Below are positions 18,475-29,469 of a stretch of 64,000 nucleotides of DNA, in pieces. The position numbers were made by a program, and so were the translations under genes. Each line of letters starts with the position of its first letter. The first letter of the stretch is position 1. The notes under the pieces were generated by a model. It was not told the DNA's origin, made no database searches, and worked only from the letters and a program-made list of their open reading frames with translations. Origin of the DNA: Thiobacillus sp. (GTDB lineage Bacteria; Pseudomonadota; Gammaproteobacteria; Burkholderiales; Thiobacillaceae); contig NZ_JAUYRI010000013.1 of NCBI RefSeq assembly GCF_030696885.1, positions 185,152 to 249,151 on the forward strand, written 5' to 3'.

Positions 18475-18990
18475 TCATACGAGACGCCCGCCTTTGACGC
18501 GATAGCCCGCTGTGGAGTGCGCGCCGAGCCGGCTGCCATGCGCGTGGGCGATGGCGCAGGCCAGCGCGTCGGCGGCGTCTGCAGTCGGCGCGACGGGCAG
18601 CGCCAGCAGCCGCTTGACCATTTCCTGCACCTGTTCCTTGGCGGCCTTGCCGTGGCCGACCACGGCCTGCTTGATCTGCAATGCCGTGTATTCCGCCACC
18701 ACCAGCTCGCGCGACACGGCCGCGCAGATCGCGGCGCCGCGCGCCTGCCCGAGCAGCAGGGTGGACTGCGGGTTGACGTTGACGAAAACGATTTCCACCG
18801 CGCAGGTATCGGGCTGCCAGGTGGCGATCACCTCGTTGATGCCGGCGAACAGCACGCCGAGACGCTGCGGCAGGCTGCCCTCGCCGCTCTTGATCACGCC
18901 GCTGGCGACATAGGCCAGCTTCTGGCCGGTCTGCTCGATCACGCCGAAACCGGTGAGTCTGAGACCAGGATCAATGCCGAGGATGCGCAA
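18475..18990 (-). CDS. ruvC: crossover junction endodeoxyribonuclease RuvC
   Basis: A protein of 171 residues, the resolvase that cuts Holliday junctions. The start [19 protein letters not shown] carries catalytic Asp7. [22 protein letters not shown] holds the catalytic glutamate, and [15 protein letters not shown] the C-terminal aspartates. The motif after the glutamate reads IVFVNVN rather than the usual QVFMAKN, a modest variation. It begins eight bases after yebC, so all ruv genes can be co-transcribed. Confidence 0.96.
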   Translation of the reverse strand: MRILGIDPGLRLTGFGVIEQTGQKLAYVASGVIKSGEGSLPQRLGVLFAGINEVIATWQPDTCAVEIVFVNVNPQSTLLLGQARGAAICAAVSRELVVAEYTALQIKQAVVGHGKAAKEQVQEMVKRLLALPVAPTADAADALACAIAHAHGSRLGAHSTAGYRVKGGRLV

Positions 18991-18998
18991 GAGAAGGT

Positions 18999-19730
18999 TT
19001 ACTCGGGCAGCACGGCGTTGGTGTAGACATCCTGCACGTCGTCGAGCGAATCAAGCGCGTCGAGAATTTTTTGCATTTTGACCGCATCGTCGCCAGTCAG
19101 CTCAGTCTCAACTTCCGGACGCATTGTGATTTCGGCGACTGCCGGCTTGAAGCCGGCTTTTTCAAGCGCGTCCTTTACCGACTCAAAGGCCTTGGGGTCG
19201 GGCGAGGTCAGCACTTCGATCGAACCGTCCTCGTTGGTGAGGATGTCCTCGGCGCCGGCGTCGAGCGCGGCTTCCATCACCGCCTCTTCGCTCGCGCCGG
19301 GTTCCAGGATGATCTGGCCACAATGCTTGAACTGGAATGCGACGCAGCCGTCGGTGCCCATGTTGCCACCGTGCTTGACGAAGGCGTGGCGCACGTCGGC
19401 GACGGTGCGGACCTTGTTGTCGGTCAGGCAGTCGACGATGACCGCGACGCCGCCGATGCCGTAGCCTTCGTAGCGCGCTTCTTCGTAGTTCACGCCTTCG
19501 AGCTGGCCGCTGCCGCGCTTGACCGCGTTTTCAATGTTGTCCTTGGGCATCGACTCGGCCTTGGCCTTCTCAATCGCCAGCCGCAGACGCGGGTTCATGC
19601 CGACGTCGCCGCCGCCCATTTTGGCGGCCACGGTGATTTCCTTGATAAGCTTGGTGAAGATTTTGCCGCGCTTGGCATCCTGGCGCCCCTTGCGGTGCTG
19701 GATGTTGGCCCACTTCGAATGTCCTGCCAT
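18999..19730 (-). CDS. yebC: YebC/PmpR family regulatory / translation protein
   Basis: A protein of 243 residues starting [32 protein letters not shown], the family hallmark. [35 protein letters not shown] and the later acidic domains follow. YebC proteins act in transcription control and in translation of difficult peptide stretches. It opens the minus-strand ruv-tol block and is transcribed away from the ROK kinase gene. Confidence 0.95.
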   Translation of the reverse strand: MAGHSKWANIQHRKGRQDAKRGKIFTKLIKEITVAAKMGGGDVGMNPRLRLAIEKAKAESMPKDNIENAVKRGSGQLEGVNYEEARYEGYGIGGVAVIVDCLTDNKVRTVADVRHAFVKHGGNMGTDGCVAFQFKHCGQIILEPGASEEAVMEAALDAGAEDILTNEDGSIEVLTSPDPKAFESVKDALEKAGFKPAVAEITMRPEVETELTGDDAVKMQKILDALDSLDDVQDVYTNAVLPE

Positions 19731-19771
19731 GTTGATTCCAACGCAAATTGAATAGCCGGAGATTTTACACC

Positions 19772-20782
19772 GTGGCCCCTACTCTACGTTTCGGCATCGA
19801 CCTCGGCGGCACCAAAATCGAGCTGATTGCGCTCGACGCCTGCGGCCAGGAAATCCTGCGCCGCCGCGTGTCCACCCCGCAAAACGATTACCTCGCCACC
19901 GTGGCGGCGGTGGCCGCGCTGGTGCACCAGGCCGAAGTCGAACTCGGACAAAGCGGCACGATCGGCATCTGCACCCCCGGCGCGATCTCGCCCGCCAGCG
20001 GCCTGATGAAGAACTGCAACTCGACCTGCCTCAACGGCCGGCCCCTGCATCAAGACCTCGAACGCGCGCTCAACCGCGAAGTGCGGCTCGCCAACGACGC
20101 CGACTGCTTTGCGCTGTCGGAAGCCAGCGACGGCGCGGCCGCCGGGGCCGACACCGTGTTCGGCGTGATCCTCGGCACCGGCGTCGGCGGCGGCGTGGTA
20201 GTGCGCGGGCAGTTGCTGCGCGGCGCCAACGCCATCGCCGGCGAATGGGGACATTCACCCCTGCCCTACTTCCAGTTCGCCCACGCCCAGGCCGACCGTT
20301 CCGGCACCGGCCAGCACCCCGCCACCGGCGAAGCCATCCTGCACCCGTGGCCGAGCCCGCGCGAACTCGAGGCCGCACCCCCCTGCTACTGCGGCAAGAA
20401 GGGCTGCATCGAAACCTGGCTCTCGGGCCCCGCGCTCGCGGCCGACCACGTACGCTACGGCGGCGAGGACCTGCCCACGCACGAAATCGTGCAGCTGGCG
20501 AACGCTGGCTACGGTCCCTGCAGCGCGACGCTGGCGCGCTATGAAGAACGGCTGGCGCGCGCACTGGCCGGCGTCATCAACCTGATCGATCCTGATGTGA
20601 TTGTATTGGGCGGCGGGGTCTCTAACGTCGAGCGCCTGTACGACACGGTGCCGCGGCTGTGGCCGCGCTATGTGTTTTCCGATCGCGTCGACACCCGGCT
20701 GGTGCCGCCTAAGTACGGCGACTCCAGTGGCGTGCGCGGGGCTGCATGGCTGTGGCGCACAGACCCAGCGCAGCGGCTTTAA
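19772..20782 (+). CDS. ROK-family sugar kinase (fructokinase-like)
   Basis: A protein of 336 residues. The ATP phosphate loop [12 protein letters not shown] is at the start, with [30 protein letters not shown] and GEWGHSPL (catalytic-region acid and ROK signature). The zinc motif [18 protein letters not shown] matches CxCGxxGCxE. These mark a bacterial hexokinase-type ROK enzyme rather than a DNA-binding ROK repressor, since no helix-turn-helix precedes it. The start was set at GTG 19772 after CGGAGA; a TTG eight codons upstream is weaker. Substrate (fructose, mannose or N-acetylhexosamine) is not settled. Confidence 0.85.
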   Translation: MAPTLRFGIDLGGTKIELIALDACGQEILRRRVSTPQNDYLATVAAVAALVHQAEVELGQSGTIGICTPGAISPASGLMKNCNSTCLNGRPLHQDLERALNREVRLANDADCFALSEASDGAAAGADTVFGVILGTGVGGGVVVRGQLLRGANAIAGEWGHSPLPYFQFAHAQADRSGTGQHPATGEAILHPWPSPRELEAAPPCYCGKKGCIETWLSGPALAADHVRYGGEDLPTHEIVQLANAGYGPCSATLARYEERLARALAGVINLIDPDVIVLGGGVSNVERLYDTVPRLWPRYVFSDRVDTRLVPPKYGDSSGVRGAAWLWRTDPAQRL

Positions 20783-20786
20783 CGTC

Positions 20787-21533
20787 TCAAGATTCCGCGT
20801 GTCGTTCTAGCCGCCGCCTAGCGGCGCCTCCCACCAACACCAATCCCGTCAGTAGCAAAGCCCATGTGTCGGCCTCCGGTACGGGCGCGACATCGCCATC
20901 CCGAACGGCCCAAGCGTAGCCCTCGTAGTAATCGGGGTACCCGCCCTGAAAACCGTCCCCCGTATTGAACGCCCACGCGGTACCCAAATTCGAATCATAT
21001 TCCGACCCCGACCAGTACCAGAACGACTCGAGGTTTATAAACGGGCCGGCATTTTGGAGGCAATTCCCTGGAAAGCACGCACTAACAAACGGTTGGCCCT
21101 TGTAAAGATACTCATAGCCCGGATTGCCCAGGTTCACAAAAAACATATAGGCCAGCTCACTTGCTGTGGTACCTGCATTGACACTGTAGTCGGGGTCGGT
21201 GTTGCCGATATAGGTGTCGCCATTCAGCAATGTGACAGTGGGAAGGCGCCAGTCCGAATAGGTGACGTCACGCACACTGTCGTAGTAGTTGAGATCAGTT
21301 GCCCAATTTTTGGCGCTTTGCCAATTCATCAAGCCGTCTGTACTGCTTCCACACACACCACCATCGCAATAATCATAACTGGAGCCGGCACCGTAGTTGG
21401 CGTCTTGTAGCCAGGTAACATTGAGTACGTCGTCGTATATCAATCCCCCACCACGGTCATGCAAGGCTGCTTGGGCCGTCCCTGAAGCCAGACTGACTAA
21501 CAATATTATTTTCAATCTCTGCGTCGACATCAT
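20787..21533 (-). CDS. exported PEP-CTERM protein with DUF1566-type domain
   Basis: A protein of 248 residues. AGGAGGA sits five bases before the ATG. A signal peptide ends near GTAQA. The body is rich in Tyr, Asp, Gly and Trp (WLQDANYGAG; NWQSAKNWATDLNY; DWRLPTV; FWYWSGSEYD; AWAFNTGDG; YAWAVRDG), the Lcl/DUF1566 pattern. The C-terminus VPEADTWALLLTGLVLVGGA and then RRRLERH is a PEP-CTERM sorting tag: VPE motif, membrane helix, basic tail. Such proteins are handled by exosortase/EpsH and end up in biofilm matrix or envelope. No exosortase gene is in the window. Only four bases separate it from the convergent ROK gene. Confidence 0.88.
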   Translation of the reverse strand: MMSTQRLKIILLVSLASGTAQAALHDRGGGLIYDDVLNVTWLQDANYGAGSSYDYCDGGVCGSSTDGLMNWQSAKNWATDLNYYDSVRDVTYSDWRLPTVTLLNGDTYIGNTDPDYSVNAGTTASELAYMFFVNLGNPGYEYLYKGQPFVSACFPGNCLQNAGPFINLESFWYWSGSEYDSNLGTAWAFNTGDGFQGGYPDYYEGYAWAVRDGDVAPVPEADTWALLLTGLVLVGGAARRRLERHAES

Positions 21534-21633
21534 GATCTCCTCCTCAAGGTTAGGTTTGTGTTCGCCGCAGGTATTAATTGTTATCAAATAATATTACTCG
21601 CCATTGGATCGAAAAAGTATGTGCCCCCCTTGA

Positions 21634-22962
21634 TCAGTGCAGCTTGATCCGCGCCCGCGTCGGCGTGCTGATGAAGTGCGCGTACGTGGTCAGCGAAGTC
21701 TTGAACCAACCATGCAGCGCGATCTCGTGCATCTTGTGCAGCGACCAGTACACCAGCCGCGCCATCGCGCCCTCGATCATAATGCTGCCGCCGGACAGCC
21801 CGCCCATCAGGTTGCCGACGGTGGAGAAGCGGCCGAGTGCGACCAGCGAACCATAGTCGCGATAGACATACTCGGGCAGGGACTGGCCGCGAAAACGGCG
21901 GCAGATCGACTTCGCCAGCATGCTGGCCTGCTGGTGCGCAGCCTGCGCACGCGGCGGCACGAAGCCCTTGCCATCCGGCATCGCGCAGGCGGCGCAATCG
22001 CCGAACGCGAAAATGTTGTCGTCGCGCGTCGTCTGCAGCGTCGGACGCACCACCAGTTGATTGATCCGGTTGGTTTCCAGACCATCGATGTCCTTCAGGA
22101 AATCGGGCGCCTTGATGCCGGCCGACCACACCATCATGCTGGCAGGGATGAATTTGCCATCGGCGGTCAGCATGCCGTCTGCACGCACTTCAACGATGCG
22201 CTCGTTGGTGTGCATTTCCACCCCCAGCTCGGCCAGGCGCTCCGCAGCAGCGGCCGACAGGCGCGGCGGCAGGCCCGGCAGGATGCGGTCGGAGGCTTCG
22301 ACGATCAGCAGTTTCAGGTTCTTGTCGGGCTCGATGTTGTCCATGCCGTAGGCCGACAGTTCGCGCGTGGTGTCGTGCAGTTCGGCCGCCAGCTCGACGC
22401 CGGTGGCACCGGCACCGACGATGCCGACAGTGAGCTGGCCGGGCGCGACCGCCGCGGCCTGGGTATTGGCGCGCAGGCAGGCGTTGATGTGGCGGCGATG
22501 GAATTCGCGTGCCTGCTCGGGGGTGTCGAGCATGATGCAGTGTTCCTTCACGCCCGGCACGCCAAAATCGTTGCCAACCGAGCCGATCGCGAGGATCAGC
22601 GTGTCGTAGTGAAATCGGCGACGCGGGATGATTTCGACGCCGTCTTCGTCCAGCGTCGGCGCGACGCTGATTTCCTGGCGCGCACGGTCGAGACCGTCCA
22701 TGCGGCCGAGACGGAAGGTGAAGTCGTGCCAGTGTCCCTGCGCCAGGTATTCCAGCCGCTCGGCGTAAGAGTCGAGACTGCCCGCCGCGACTTCATACAG
22801 CAGCGGTTTCCATATATGCGAAGGCGATGCGTCGATCAGCGTGATGCGCGCGCGCTTCTTTTTGCCCAGCTTGTCGCCCAGCCGGGTGGCGAGCTCCAGC
22901 CCGCCGGCGCCGCCGCCGACGATGACGATTTCATGTACCTGCTGCGCTGTTGCCACTGCCAT
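21634..22962 (-). CDS. ndh: type II NADH:quinone oxidoreductase (NDH-2)
   Basis: A flavoprotein of 442 residues. The FAD dinucleotide fold IVIVGGGAGGLELATRLG is at 12-30, and the NADH fold VGIVGAGATGVELAAELHD near 180. The flavin end motif DNIFAFGDCAACAMPDGKGFVPPRAQAAHQQ carries the AQxAxQ quinone-site segment. The C-terminal amphipathic region anchors it to the membrane. It passes electrons from NADH to quinone without pumping protons. It is divergent from the HerA-like gene. The start lies right after AGGGG. Confidence 0.93.
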   Translation of the reverse strand: MAVATAQQVHEIVIVGGGAGGLELATRLGDKLGKKKRARITLIDASPSHIWKPLLYEVAAGSLDSYAERLEYLAQGHWHDFTFRLGRMDGLDRARQEISVAPTLDEDGVEIIPRRRFHYDTLILAIGSVGNDFGVPGVKEHCIMLDTPEQAREFHRRHINACLRANTQAAAVAPGQLTVGIVGAGATGVELAAELHDTTRELSAYGMDNIEPDKNLKLLIVEASDRILPGLPPRLSAAAAERLAELGVEMHTNERIVEVRADGMLTADGKFIPASMMVWSAGIKAPDFLKDIDGLETNRINQLVVRPTLQTTRDDNIFAFGDCAACAMPDGKGFVPPRAQAAHQQASMLAKSICRRFRGQSLPEYVYRDYGSLVALGRFSTVGNLMGGLSGGSIMIEGAMARLVYWSLHKMHEIALHGWFKTSLTTYAHFISTPTRARIKLH

Positions 22963-23077
22963 CCCCTGGTTCGCCTTACCGCGATGATAGCCTGAACATT
23001 AGCATTTGCTTCTTTTCCAGCGCGATCGTCGCGTCCGCAAACTCGTTAAAATTCCTGCATCCCCCTCAGGAGCCACC

Positions 23078-24586
23078 ATGACCGACCCCCTGCTCATCGC
23101 CCGCAACGCCACGGCGGACCTGCACCTGCTGCCGCAGATGGCCAACCGCCACGGCCTCATCACCGGCGCCACCGGCACCGGCAAGACCGTGACCCTGCAG
23201 ACGCTGGCCGAGCACTTCTCCAGCATCGGCGTGCCCTGCTTCATGTCGGACGTGAAGGGCGACCTGTCGGGCATTTCGCAGCCGGGCGGCGGCAATGCCA
23301 AGGTGGCCGAGCGGGTCGAGATGCTGAAGATCGAGGGCTTCGAGCACAGGGGCTATCCGGTCACGCTGTGGGATCCGTTCGGCGGGGCCGGTCATCCGGT
23401 GCGCGCGACCGTCTCCGACATGGGGCCGCTGCTGCTCTCACGCATGCTCGATCTCAACGACACCCAGAGCGGTGTGCTCAATCTGGTGTTCAAGGTGGCC
23501 GACGACAACGGGCTCTTGCTGCTCGACCTGAAAGATCTGCGCACCATGCTCGCGTTTGTCGGCGACAACGCGAAGCAGTTCACCACCGAATACGGCAACG
23601 TCTCGTCCGCGTCGATTGGCGCGATCCAGCGCGGCTTGCTGTCGCTGGAATCGCAGGGCGGCGAGCAGATCTTCGGTGAGCCGATGCTCAATATCGATGA
23701 TCTGATCCAGACCGACCACGGCCTCGGCGTCATCAACATCCTCGCAGCCGACAAGCTGATGCAGTCGCCCAAGCTCTACGCGACGCTGCTCTTGTGGCTG
23801 CTGGCCGAGCTGTTCGAAAACCTGCCCGAGGCGGGCGACCTCGACAAGCCGAAGCTGGTGTTCTTCTTCGACGAGGCGCATCTGCTGTTTTCCGATGCGC
23901 CCACCGCGCTGGTGGAAAAGATCGAGCAGGTAGTGCGGCTGATCCGCTCCAAAGGGGTCGGCGTGTATTTCGTCACCCAGAACCCGGCCGACGTCCCGGA
24001 CAAGGTGCTGTCACAGCTCGGCAACCGGGTGCAGCACGCTTTGCGCGCGTTTTCCCCGCGCGACCAGAAGGCGGTCCGCGCCGCCGCGGAAACCATGCGC
24101 GACAACCCCAATCTGGACGAAGCGGCCGTCATCACCGAACTCGGTGTCGGCGAGGCGCTGGTGTCCTTTCTCGATGCCAAGGGCCGCCCCGGCGTGGTGG
24201 AGCGCGCCTACATCGTGCCGCCGCAGGGGCAGATCGGCCCGATCACCGACGCGCAGCGGCAGCGGCTGGTGCAGACCTCGCTGGTGGCCGGGGTCTACGA
24301 CAAGACCATCGACCGCGAGTCCGCTCATGAAGTGCTGAAGGCGCGCGCCGAGCAGGCGACCCAAGCGGCGGCGGCCGAAGCCGAAGCGAAGCAACAGGCC
24401 AAGGCTGCTGCGAAACCCACGGCGGGCGGAGGCGGCGTGCTGGGTGACATTCTGGGCGGGGGCGGCGGACGTCGTGAGGGCGCGGTCGAGGCCTTGGCGA
24501 AATCGGCCGCCCGCTCGATGGGCAGCCAGGTCGGCCGCGCCATCATGCGTGGCGTGCTGGGTAGTCTGTTCGGCGGCAAGCGCTGA
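23078..24586 (+). CDS. HerA-like / DUF853 P-loop ATPase
   Basis: A protein of 502 residues. Walker [13 protein letters not shown] is near residue 30. SDVKGDLSG, a second-domain [12 protein letters not shown] (Walker B with DEAH) and [23 protein letters not shown] follow, the set seen in the DUF853 branch of the FtsK/HerA ATPases. The tail is low complexity: an Ala-Glu helix, then [15 protein letters not shown] and a basic end. Its role is unknown; relatives pump or translocate DNA or peptides. TCAGGAG upstream supports the start, and the 24 codons of open frame before it are not needed. Confidence 0.88.
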   Translation: MTDPLLIARNATADLHLLPQMANRHGLITGATGTGKTVTLQTLAEHFSSIGVPCFMSDVKGDLSGISQPGGGNAKVAERVEMLKIEGFEHRGYPVTLWDPFGGAGHPVRATVSDMGPLLLSRMLDLNDTQSGVLNLVFKVADDNGLLLLDLKDLRTMLAFVGDNAKQFTTEYGNVSSASIGAIQRGLLSLESQGGEQIFGEPMLNIDDLIQTDHGLGVINILAADKLMQSPKLYATLLLWLLAELFENLPEAGDLDKPKLVFFFDEAHLLFSDAPTALVEKIEQVVRLIRSKGVGVYFVTQNPADVPDKVLSQLGNRVQHALRAFSPRDQKAVRAAAETMRDNPNLDEAAVITELGVGEALVSFLDAKGRPGVVERAYIVPPQGQIGPITDAQRQRLVQTSLVAGVYDKTIDRESAHEVLKARAEQATQAAAAEAEAKQQAKAAAKPTAGGGGVLGDILGGGGGRREGAVEALAKSAARSMGSQVGRAIMRGVLGSLFGGKR

Positions 24587-24604
24587 CGCGCAGCTGCGCT
24601 GCGC

Positions 24605-24658
24605 GAGGTTCAAGATTCAAGGAAAACCTTGTCTCTTGCAACTTGAATCTTGAATCTC
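24605..24658. repeat. inverted heptamer element E (ATTCAAG type)
   Basis: Arms of 17 bp with one mismatch (24605-24621 and 24642-24658) each hold two copies of the seven-base unit ATTCAAG, in opposite senses, around a 20-base loop. The layout matches the CTAGGGG-type elements but with a different heptamer. It lies between the convergent HerA-like gene and trpC, and ends one base before the trpC stop codon (24660). It may also act as a bidirectional terminator. Confidence 0.8.
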
Positions 24659-24659
24659 G

Positions 24660-25448
24660 TCAGGCAAAAAGCCTGGCCAGTTCGGCGCCCGGATCGTCGG
24701 CGCGCATGAAGGCTTCGCCGACCAGGAAGCTGTTGACCTGATGGCTGCGCATGTGCGCGACGTCGGCCGGCGACTGGATGCCGGATTCGGTGATGACGAT
24801 GCGCTCGGGTCCGATACGCGGCAGCAAGGCCAGCGTGGTGTCGAGGCTCACCTCGAAGGTCCGCAGGTTGCGGTTGTTGATGCCCATCAACGGCGTCGCC
24901 AGTTGCAGCGCGGCGTCGAGCTCTTCGGCATTATGTGATTCCACCAGCACCGCCATGCCGAGCTCATGGGCCAGCGCCTCCAGCGCCTGCATCGCCGGCA
25001 ACGCGAGTGCAGCGACGATCAGCAGGATGCAATCCGCTCCCATCGCGCGCGCTTCATAGACCTGATAGGGATCGACGATGAAATCCTTGCGCAGCACCGG
25101 CAGGCTGCAGGCGGCGCGCGCCTGCATCAGGTACTTGGGGCTGCCCTGAAAATAGTCGCGGTCGGTCAGCACCGACAGGCAGGTCGCGCCGCCTGCTTCG
25201 TAACTGGCGGCGATCTCGGCCGGCCGGAAATCGGCGCGGATCACACCTTTCGACGGGCTGGCCTTCTTGATTTCGGCAATCACCGCCGGCTGGCCGACCG
25301 TCAGGCGGGTGCGCAACGCGCCGACGAAATCGCGCGGCTTCGGCGCAGCCTCGGCGCGCGCCCGCATCTCGCCGAGCGGCACCGTATCCATGCCTTCGTC
25401 GATCTCGCTGCGCTTGGTCGCGAGGATTTTTTCCAGGATGTCGCTCAT
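24660..25448 (-). CDS. trpC: indole-3-glycerol-phosphate synthase
   Basis: A protein of 262 residues, the TIM-barrel enzyme that closes the indole ring in tryptophan synthesis. The start [31 protein letters not shown] (catalytic lysine), [41 protein letters not shown] and [13 protein letters not shown] are family motifs. A longer open frame upstream overlaps trpD out of frame. Last gene of the trpEGDC cluster on this strand. Confidence 0.96.
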   Translation of the reverse strand: MSDILEKILATKRSEIDEGMDTVPLGEMRARAEAAPKPRDFVGALRTRLTVGQPAVIAEIKKASPSKGVIRADFRPAEIAASYEAGGATCLSVLTDRDYFQGSPKYLMQARAACSLPVLRKDFIVDPYQVYEARAMGADCILLIVAALALPAMQALEALAHELGMAVLVESHNAEELDAALQLATPLMGINNRNLRTFEVSLDTTLALLPRIGPERIVITESGIQSPADVAHMRSHQVNSFLVGEAFMRADDPGAELARLFA

Positions 25449-25461
25449 GCTTGGCGCCCGC

Positions 25462-26478
25462 TCATGACTGGCTGAAGCGGCGATAGTGTTCCAGAACGTC
25501 GCGCGCCGCCAGGCTGGTGATCGCGTGTTGCGCCTGGGCGACGCCATCGGCCAGGCTGGCAGCGCGGCCCGCCACATAGACCGCCGCGCCCGCGTTGAGC
25601 GCAACCATCGCGGCCGCGCCGGCGTGGCGGTTTTCCAGCGCCGCCAGCAGCATCTCGACCGCTTCGTCGGTGCCGTTCACCACCAGTTCGCTCGCCGCCA
25701 CCTGCGGCAAGCCGAACACGCCGGGTTCGAGTTCGTATTCGGACACATGGCCGTCCTTCAGCTCGGCCACGTAGGTGGGCGACGCCAGGCTGATCTCGTC
25801 CAGCCCCTCTTCCGCATGGACGACCAGCACGTGGCGGCTGCCCAGCGTCTGCAGCACCCGCGCCAGCGTGCCGGTCAGCTCGCGGCTGAACACGCCCAGC
25901 ACCTGGTTCGGCGCGCCGGCCGGGTTGGTCATCGGACCGAGCAGGTTGAACAGGGTGCGTACGCCGAGCTCGCGCCGGACCGGTGCGGCGTGCTTCATCG
26001 CGCTGTGGTGGTTGGGCGCAAACATGAAGCCGACGCCGATTTTTTTCACTGCGTCGGCGACCTGCTCCGGCGCCAGGTTGACGTTCACCCCCAGCGCCTC
26101 CAGCACGTCGGCGCTGCCCGAAGTGGACGACACCGAGCGCCCCCCGTGCTTGGCCACGCGCGCGCCGCAGGCGGCCGCGACGAAGGCCGCGGCGGTCGAG
26201 ATATTGAAGGTGTGCGCGCCGTCACCGCCGGTGCCGCAAGTATCGACCAGATGACCGACGCCGGCGAGCGGCACCTTGGTCGACAGCTCGCGCATGACGT
26301 CGGCGGCCGCTGCGATCTCGGTCACGGTCTCGCCCTTCATCCGTAGTGCGATCAGAAAGCCGGCAATCTGCGCCGGCGTCCATTCGCCGCCCATCAGCGC
26401 ACGCATCGCCCCGAGCATGGTGTCGTGCGGCAGGTCATGGCGCTCGATCAGCAGGGTGAGGAGGTCCTTGTACTGCAT
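25462..26478 (-). CDS. trpD: anthranilate phosphoribosyltransferase
   Basis: A protein of 338 residues that joins anthranilate to phosphoribosyl pyrophosphate. The PRPP-binding loop [51 protein letters not shown] and [12 protein letters not shown] are visible. The start ATG overlaps the trpG stop by one base. The frame remains open far upstream, but that part is the trpG gene read in another frame. 13 bases separate it from trpC. Confidence 0.96.
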   Translation of the reverse strand: MQYKDLLTLLIERHDLPHDTMLGAMRALMGGEWTPAQIAGFLIALRMKGETVTEIAAAADVMRELSTKVPLAGVGHLVDTCGTGGDGAHTFNISTAAAFVAAACGARVAKHGGRSVSSTSGSADVLEALGVNVNLAPEQVADAVKKIGVGFMFAPNHHSAMKHAAPVRRELGVRTLFNLLGPMTNPAGAPNQVLGVFSRELTGTLARVLQTLGSRHVLVVHAEEGLDEISLASPTYVAELKDGHVSEYELEPGVFGLPQVAASELVVNGTDEAVEMLLAALENRHAGAAAMVALNAGAAVYVAGRAASLADGVAQAQHAITSLAARDVLEHYRRFSQS

Positions 26479-27047
26479 CACACGCGCTCCTTCAGGAAGT
26501 TGGCGAGCATGGCATGGCCGTGTTCGGTGAGGATGGATTCGGGATGGAACTGCACGCCTTCCACCATCAGCGTCTTGTGGCGCACGCCCATGATTTCGCC
26601 GTCGTCGGTCCATGCGGTGATGTCGAGGCAATCCGGCAGCGTGGCGCGCTCGATCACCAGCGAGTGGTAGCGGGTGGCGCGAAAGGGATTCGGCAGGCCC
26701 TTGAACACGCCAGTGTCGGTGTGATGGATCATCGAGGTCTTGCCGTGCATCAGTTCCTTCGCTCGCACGATGTTGCCGCCAAAGGCCTGGCCGATGCTCT
26801 GGTGGCCCAGACAGACTCCGAGGATGGGCACCTTGCCGGCGAATTCGCGGATCAGCGGCACCGACACGCCGGCTTCGTTCGGCGTGCACGGGCCGGGCGA
26901 GACGACGATGTGGTCGGGTTTGAGCGCGGCGATGCCGGCGAGGTCGATCTCGTCGTTGCGCACGACGCGGACGTCCTCACCCAGCTCGCCAAAATACTGC
27001 ACCAGGTTGTAGGTGAAGCTGTCGTAGTTGTCGATCATCAGCAGCAT
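26478..27047 (-). CDS. trpG: anthranilate synthase component II (glutamine amidotransferase)
   Basis: A class I glutaminase of 189 residues supplying ammonia to Trp[24 protein letters not shown] at the start, the oxyanion [11 protein letters not shown], the nucleophile elbow [15 protein letters not shown] and the [13 protein letters not shown] histidine-glutamate pair are complete. In many bacteria this subunit also serves p-aminobenzoate synthesis. It is two bases downstream of trpE. Confidence 0.96.
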   Translation of the reverse strand: MLLMIDNYDSFTYNLVQYFGELGEDVRVVRNDEIDLAGIAALKPDHIVVSPGPCTPNEAGVSVPLIREFAGKVPILGVCLGHQSIGQAFGGNIVRAKELMHGKTSMIHHTDTGVFKGLPNPFRATRYHSLVIERATLPDCLDITAWTDDGEIMGVRHKTLMVEGVQFHPESILTEHGHAMLANFLKERV

Positions 27048-27049
27048 GA

Positions 27050-28543
27050 TTACGCCACCTCCCCGCCAAAGCGCGCCTGCGCGAGCTCAGCCGCGCGCAC
27101 CACGGCGCGCGCCTTGTTCAGCGTTTCCATCCATTCATTGTCGGGCACCGAATCGGCGACGATGCCGGCGCCTGCCTGCGCGTAGAGCATGCCGTCCTTG
27201 ACCACCGCGGTGCGGATCGCGATCGCCAGGTCCATGTCGCCGTTGAAACCGAGATAGCCGACCGCGCCGGCGTAGATGCCGCGCTTGCTGGGCTCGAGTT
27301 CGTCGATGATTTCCATCGCCCGCACCTTGGGGGCACCGGACACGGTGCCGGCCGGGAAGCTGGCGCGCAGCACGTCGAGCGCGGCGAGACCGGGCTTCAA
27401 CCGGCCCTCGACGTTGGAGACGATGTGCATGACGTGCGAGTAGCGCTCGATCTGCATGTTCTCGGTGACGCGGACAGAGCCGGTCACCGCGACGCGGCCG
27501 GTGTCGTTGCGCCCCAGATCCAGCAGTTGCAGATGCTCGGCGCACTCCTTGGGATCGGCCATCAGTTCCTCGGCCAGGCGCTGGTCGTCCTCGCGCGTGA
27601 GGCCGCGTGGCCGGGTGCCGGCAATCGGCCGCAGGGTGACGGTGTCGCCCTCCAGCCGCACCAGGATTTCGGGCGAGGAACCAACCACGTGGAAGCCGCC
27701 GAAATCGTAATAGAACATGTAGGGCGACGGGTTGAGGCTGCGCAGCGCCCGATACAGCGACAGCGGCGTGGCGCTGAACGGCCGCGCCATGCGCTGGGAC
27801 AGCACCACCTGCATGACGTCGCCAGCGGCGATGTAGTCCTTGGCCTTCTGCACTGCCGATTTGAATGCGGCCTCGCCAAACTCGGAAGCGGGTTCGGCCT
27901 CGCTCACTACCGGTTCGGGCGGCAGTTGCACCGGCGCATTCAGCTGTTCGGCCAGCGCCCGCAGGCGCAGGTGGCCCTGCGCATAGGCATCGGGCTGCAT
28001 CGGGTCGGCGTGGGTGATCAGATAAAGCTTGCCGGCCAGGTTGTCGAACACTGCCAGTTCTTCGGTCAGCATCAGCAGGATGTCCGGCGTGTGCAGCACG
28101 TCGTCTTTGCGCGGCTGATTTTTCTTGAACTCCGGGGCCAGCCGCTTCTCGATGTAACGGATGGTGTCGTAGCCGAAGTAGCCGGCCAGGCCCCCGGTAA
28201 AACGCGGCAGTCCCGCCACCGGCGCCGCCTTGAAGCGCGCCTGAAACTCGGCGATGAAGGCCAGCGGATCGGGCAGATTGTGCTCCTCGACCACGCGGCC
28301 GTCGGTTTCCACCGTCAGCAGATGGGCACGCACGCGTAATACTGTCCGCGCCGGCAGGCCGATGAAGGAATAGCGGCCGAAGCGCTCGCCGCCCACCACC
28401 GATTCGAGCAGATAGGTATACGGCGCGTTGGCCAGCTTGAGGTACACCGACAGCGGTGTTTCCAGGTCGCCGGGCAACTCGCGCACCAGTGGGATGCGGT
28501 TGTAGCCCTGGCGGACGCGGTCGAAGAAGTCTTGTTCAGTCAT
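27050..28543 (-). CDS. trpE: anthranilate synthase component I
   Basis: A protein of 497 residues that makes anthranilate from chorismate and ammonia. The N-terminal tryptophan-feedback region includes [19 protein letters not shown]. The chorismate-binding half has [48 protein letters not shown] and [22 protein letters not shown]. No tryptophan-rich leader peptide or attenuator is apparent in the 120 bases upstream; that gap holds heptamer element C. First gene of trpEGDC. Confidence 0.96.
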   Translation of the reverse strand: MTEQDFFDRVRQGYNRIPLVRELPGDLETPLSVYLKLANAPYTYLLESVVGGERFGRYSFIGLPARTVLRVRAHLLTVETDGRVVEEHNLPDPLAFIAEFQARFKAAPVAGLPRFTGGLAGYFGYDTIRYIEKRLAPEFKKNQPRKDDVLHTPDILLMLTEELAVFDNLAGKLYLITHADPMQPDAYAQGHLRLRALAEQLNAPVQLPPEPVVSEAEPASEFGEAAFKSAVQKAKDYIAAGDVMQVVLSQRMARPFSATPLSLYRALRSLNPSPYMFYYDFGGFHVVGSSPEILVRLEGDTVTLRPIAGTRPRGLTREDDQRLAEELMADPKECAEHLQLLDLGRNDTGRVAVTGSVRVTENMQIERYSHVMHIVSNVEGRLKPGLAALDVLRASFPAGTVSGAPKVRAMEIIDELEPSKRGIYAGAVGYLGFNGDMDLAIAIRTAVVKDGMLYAQAGAGIVADSVPDNEWMETLNKARAVVRAAELAQARFGGEVA

Positions 28544-28554
28544 TTTTGGCTAAG

Positions 28555-28660
28555 AGCTAGGGGCTAGGAATTAGGGGCTAGGGATAAAGCGACGCGCAGC
28601 GTCACCATCGCGCCCATTGGGCGCGTTCCCTAGATCCTAGATCCCAATTCCTGGCCCCTA
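28555..28660. repeat. inverted heptamer-repeat element C
   Basis: The left arm (about 28555-28588) carries AGCTAGGGGCTAGG-type and AATTAGGGGCTAGGG-type units. The right arm (about 28625-28660) carries the complementary TTCCCTAGATCCTAGATCCC and AATTCCTGGCCCCTA. A GC-rich centre contains GCGCAGCGTC and CGCGCCCATTGGGCGCG, itself a small hairpin. It lies between gph and trpE, both on the minus strand, so it would be transcribed within the operon. Confidence 0.75.
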
Positions 28661-28663
28661 AAC

Positions 28664-29344
28664 TCACGCCTTCACCACCATCTTCGCCGCTTCAGCCAGC
28701 GTCGGCACGACGGCATCCAGGTCGAGCTCGGCGACCGGACGGCCGCGGTTGTAGCCGTAGGGCACGCAGAACACCGGGCTGCCGGCGGCGCGCGCGGCCT
28801 GGGTATCGTTGAGCGAATCGCCGATCAGCAGCAGTTCGGCCGGCTTCACCTTGAACACCTCGCAGGCGTGCAGCAGCGGCAGCGGGTCGGGCTTGCGCTT
28901 CGGCAGCGTGTCGCCGGACAGGATCAGCTCGAAATAATCGAACAGGCCGGTGTCCTTCAGCAGCGGGATGGTGAATAGCTCGGCCTTGTTGGTGATACAG
29001 GCGATATGCACGCCCATCGCCTTGAAGGCATCGAGGCCCTCGACCACGCCGGGAAAAGGGCGTGAATGCAGCGATACGTGTTCGCCGTAGTGCTTCTGAT
29101 ACAGGGCGATGGCCTGCGCGAACAGCGCCGCATCGGGCTCGGCATCCATTTCGCCGGTGAGCACGCGCTTGACCAGCCGCGACACGCCATTGCCGATGTA
29201 GGTGGAAATCGTTTCCAGCGACGGGCAGGGACGACCAAGGTCGGCCATCATCAGCTCGGCGGCATGGGCGAGATCGGGTGCAGTGTGAATAAGCGTGCCG
29301 TCCAGATCGATGACGACGGCTTTGATTTTGAGAGGGAAGTTCAT
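28664..29344 (-). CDS. gph: phosphoglycolate phosphatase (HAD family)
   Basis: A protein of 226 residues. The HAD nucleophile motif VVIDLDGTLIHT is near residue 10, CITNKAELF carries motif II, and KRKPDPLPLLHACE plus LLIGDSLNDTQAARAAG carry motifs III and IV. Gph removes phosphate from 2-phosphoglycolate formed by DNA repair and by Rubisco oxygenation. In an autotroph it would support the Calvin cycle. It sits between rpe and trpE, with heptamer elements on both sides. Confidence 0.93.
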   Translation of the reverse strand: MNFPLKIKAVVIDLDGTLIHTAPDLAHAAELMMADLGRPCPSLETISTYIGNGVSRLVKRVLTGEMDAEPDAALFAQAIALYQKHYGEHVSLHSRPFPGVVEGLDAFKAMGVHIACITNKAELFTIPLLKDTGLFDYFELILSGDTLPKRKPDPLPLLHACEVFKVKPAELLLIGDSLNDTQAARAAGSPVFCVPYGYNRGRPVAELDLDAVVPTLAEAAKMVVKA

Positions 29345-29347
29345 TTT

Positions 29348-29466
29348 TTTAGGATTCAGGAATTAGGGGCTAAGGGTTAGGGGACGTGCGGCCTTCGGCC
29401 GCGCTAATAAAGAGGTGCGAAGCACAAGACCCCCCTAGCCCCCAGATCCTATCTCCTAGCCCCTAG
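29348..29466. repeat. inverted heptamer-repeat element D
   Basis: The left arm (TTAGGATTCAGGAATTAGGG then GCTAAGGGTTAGGGG) and the right arm (CCCCCTAGCCCCCAGATCCT then ATCTCCTAGCCCCTAG) are degenerate complementary heptamer arrays. Between them GTGCGGCCTTCGGCCGCGC forms a compact hairpin. Same family as elements A to C. It lies between rpe and gph. Confidence 0.75.
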
Positions 29467-29469
29467 AAA

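Noticed and set aside
28544..28663. trp leader peptide and attenuator
   Set aside because: No short tryptophan-rich frame before trpE; the gap is filled by the heptamer element.
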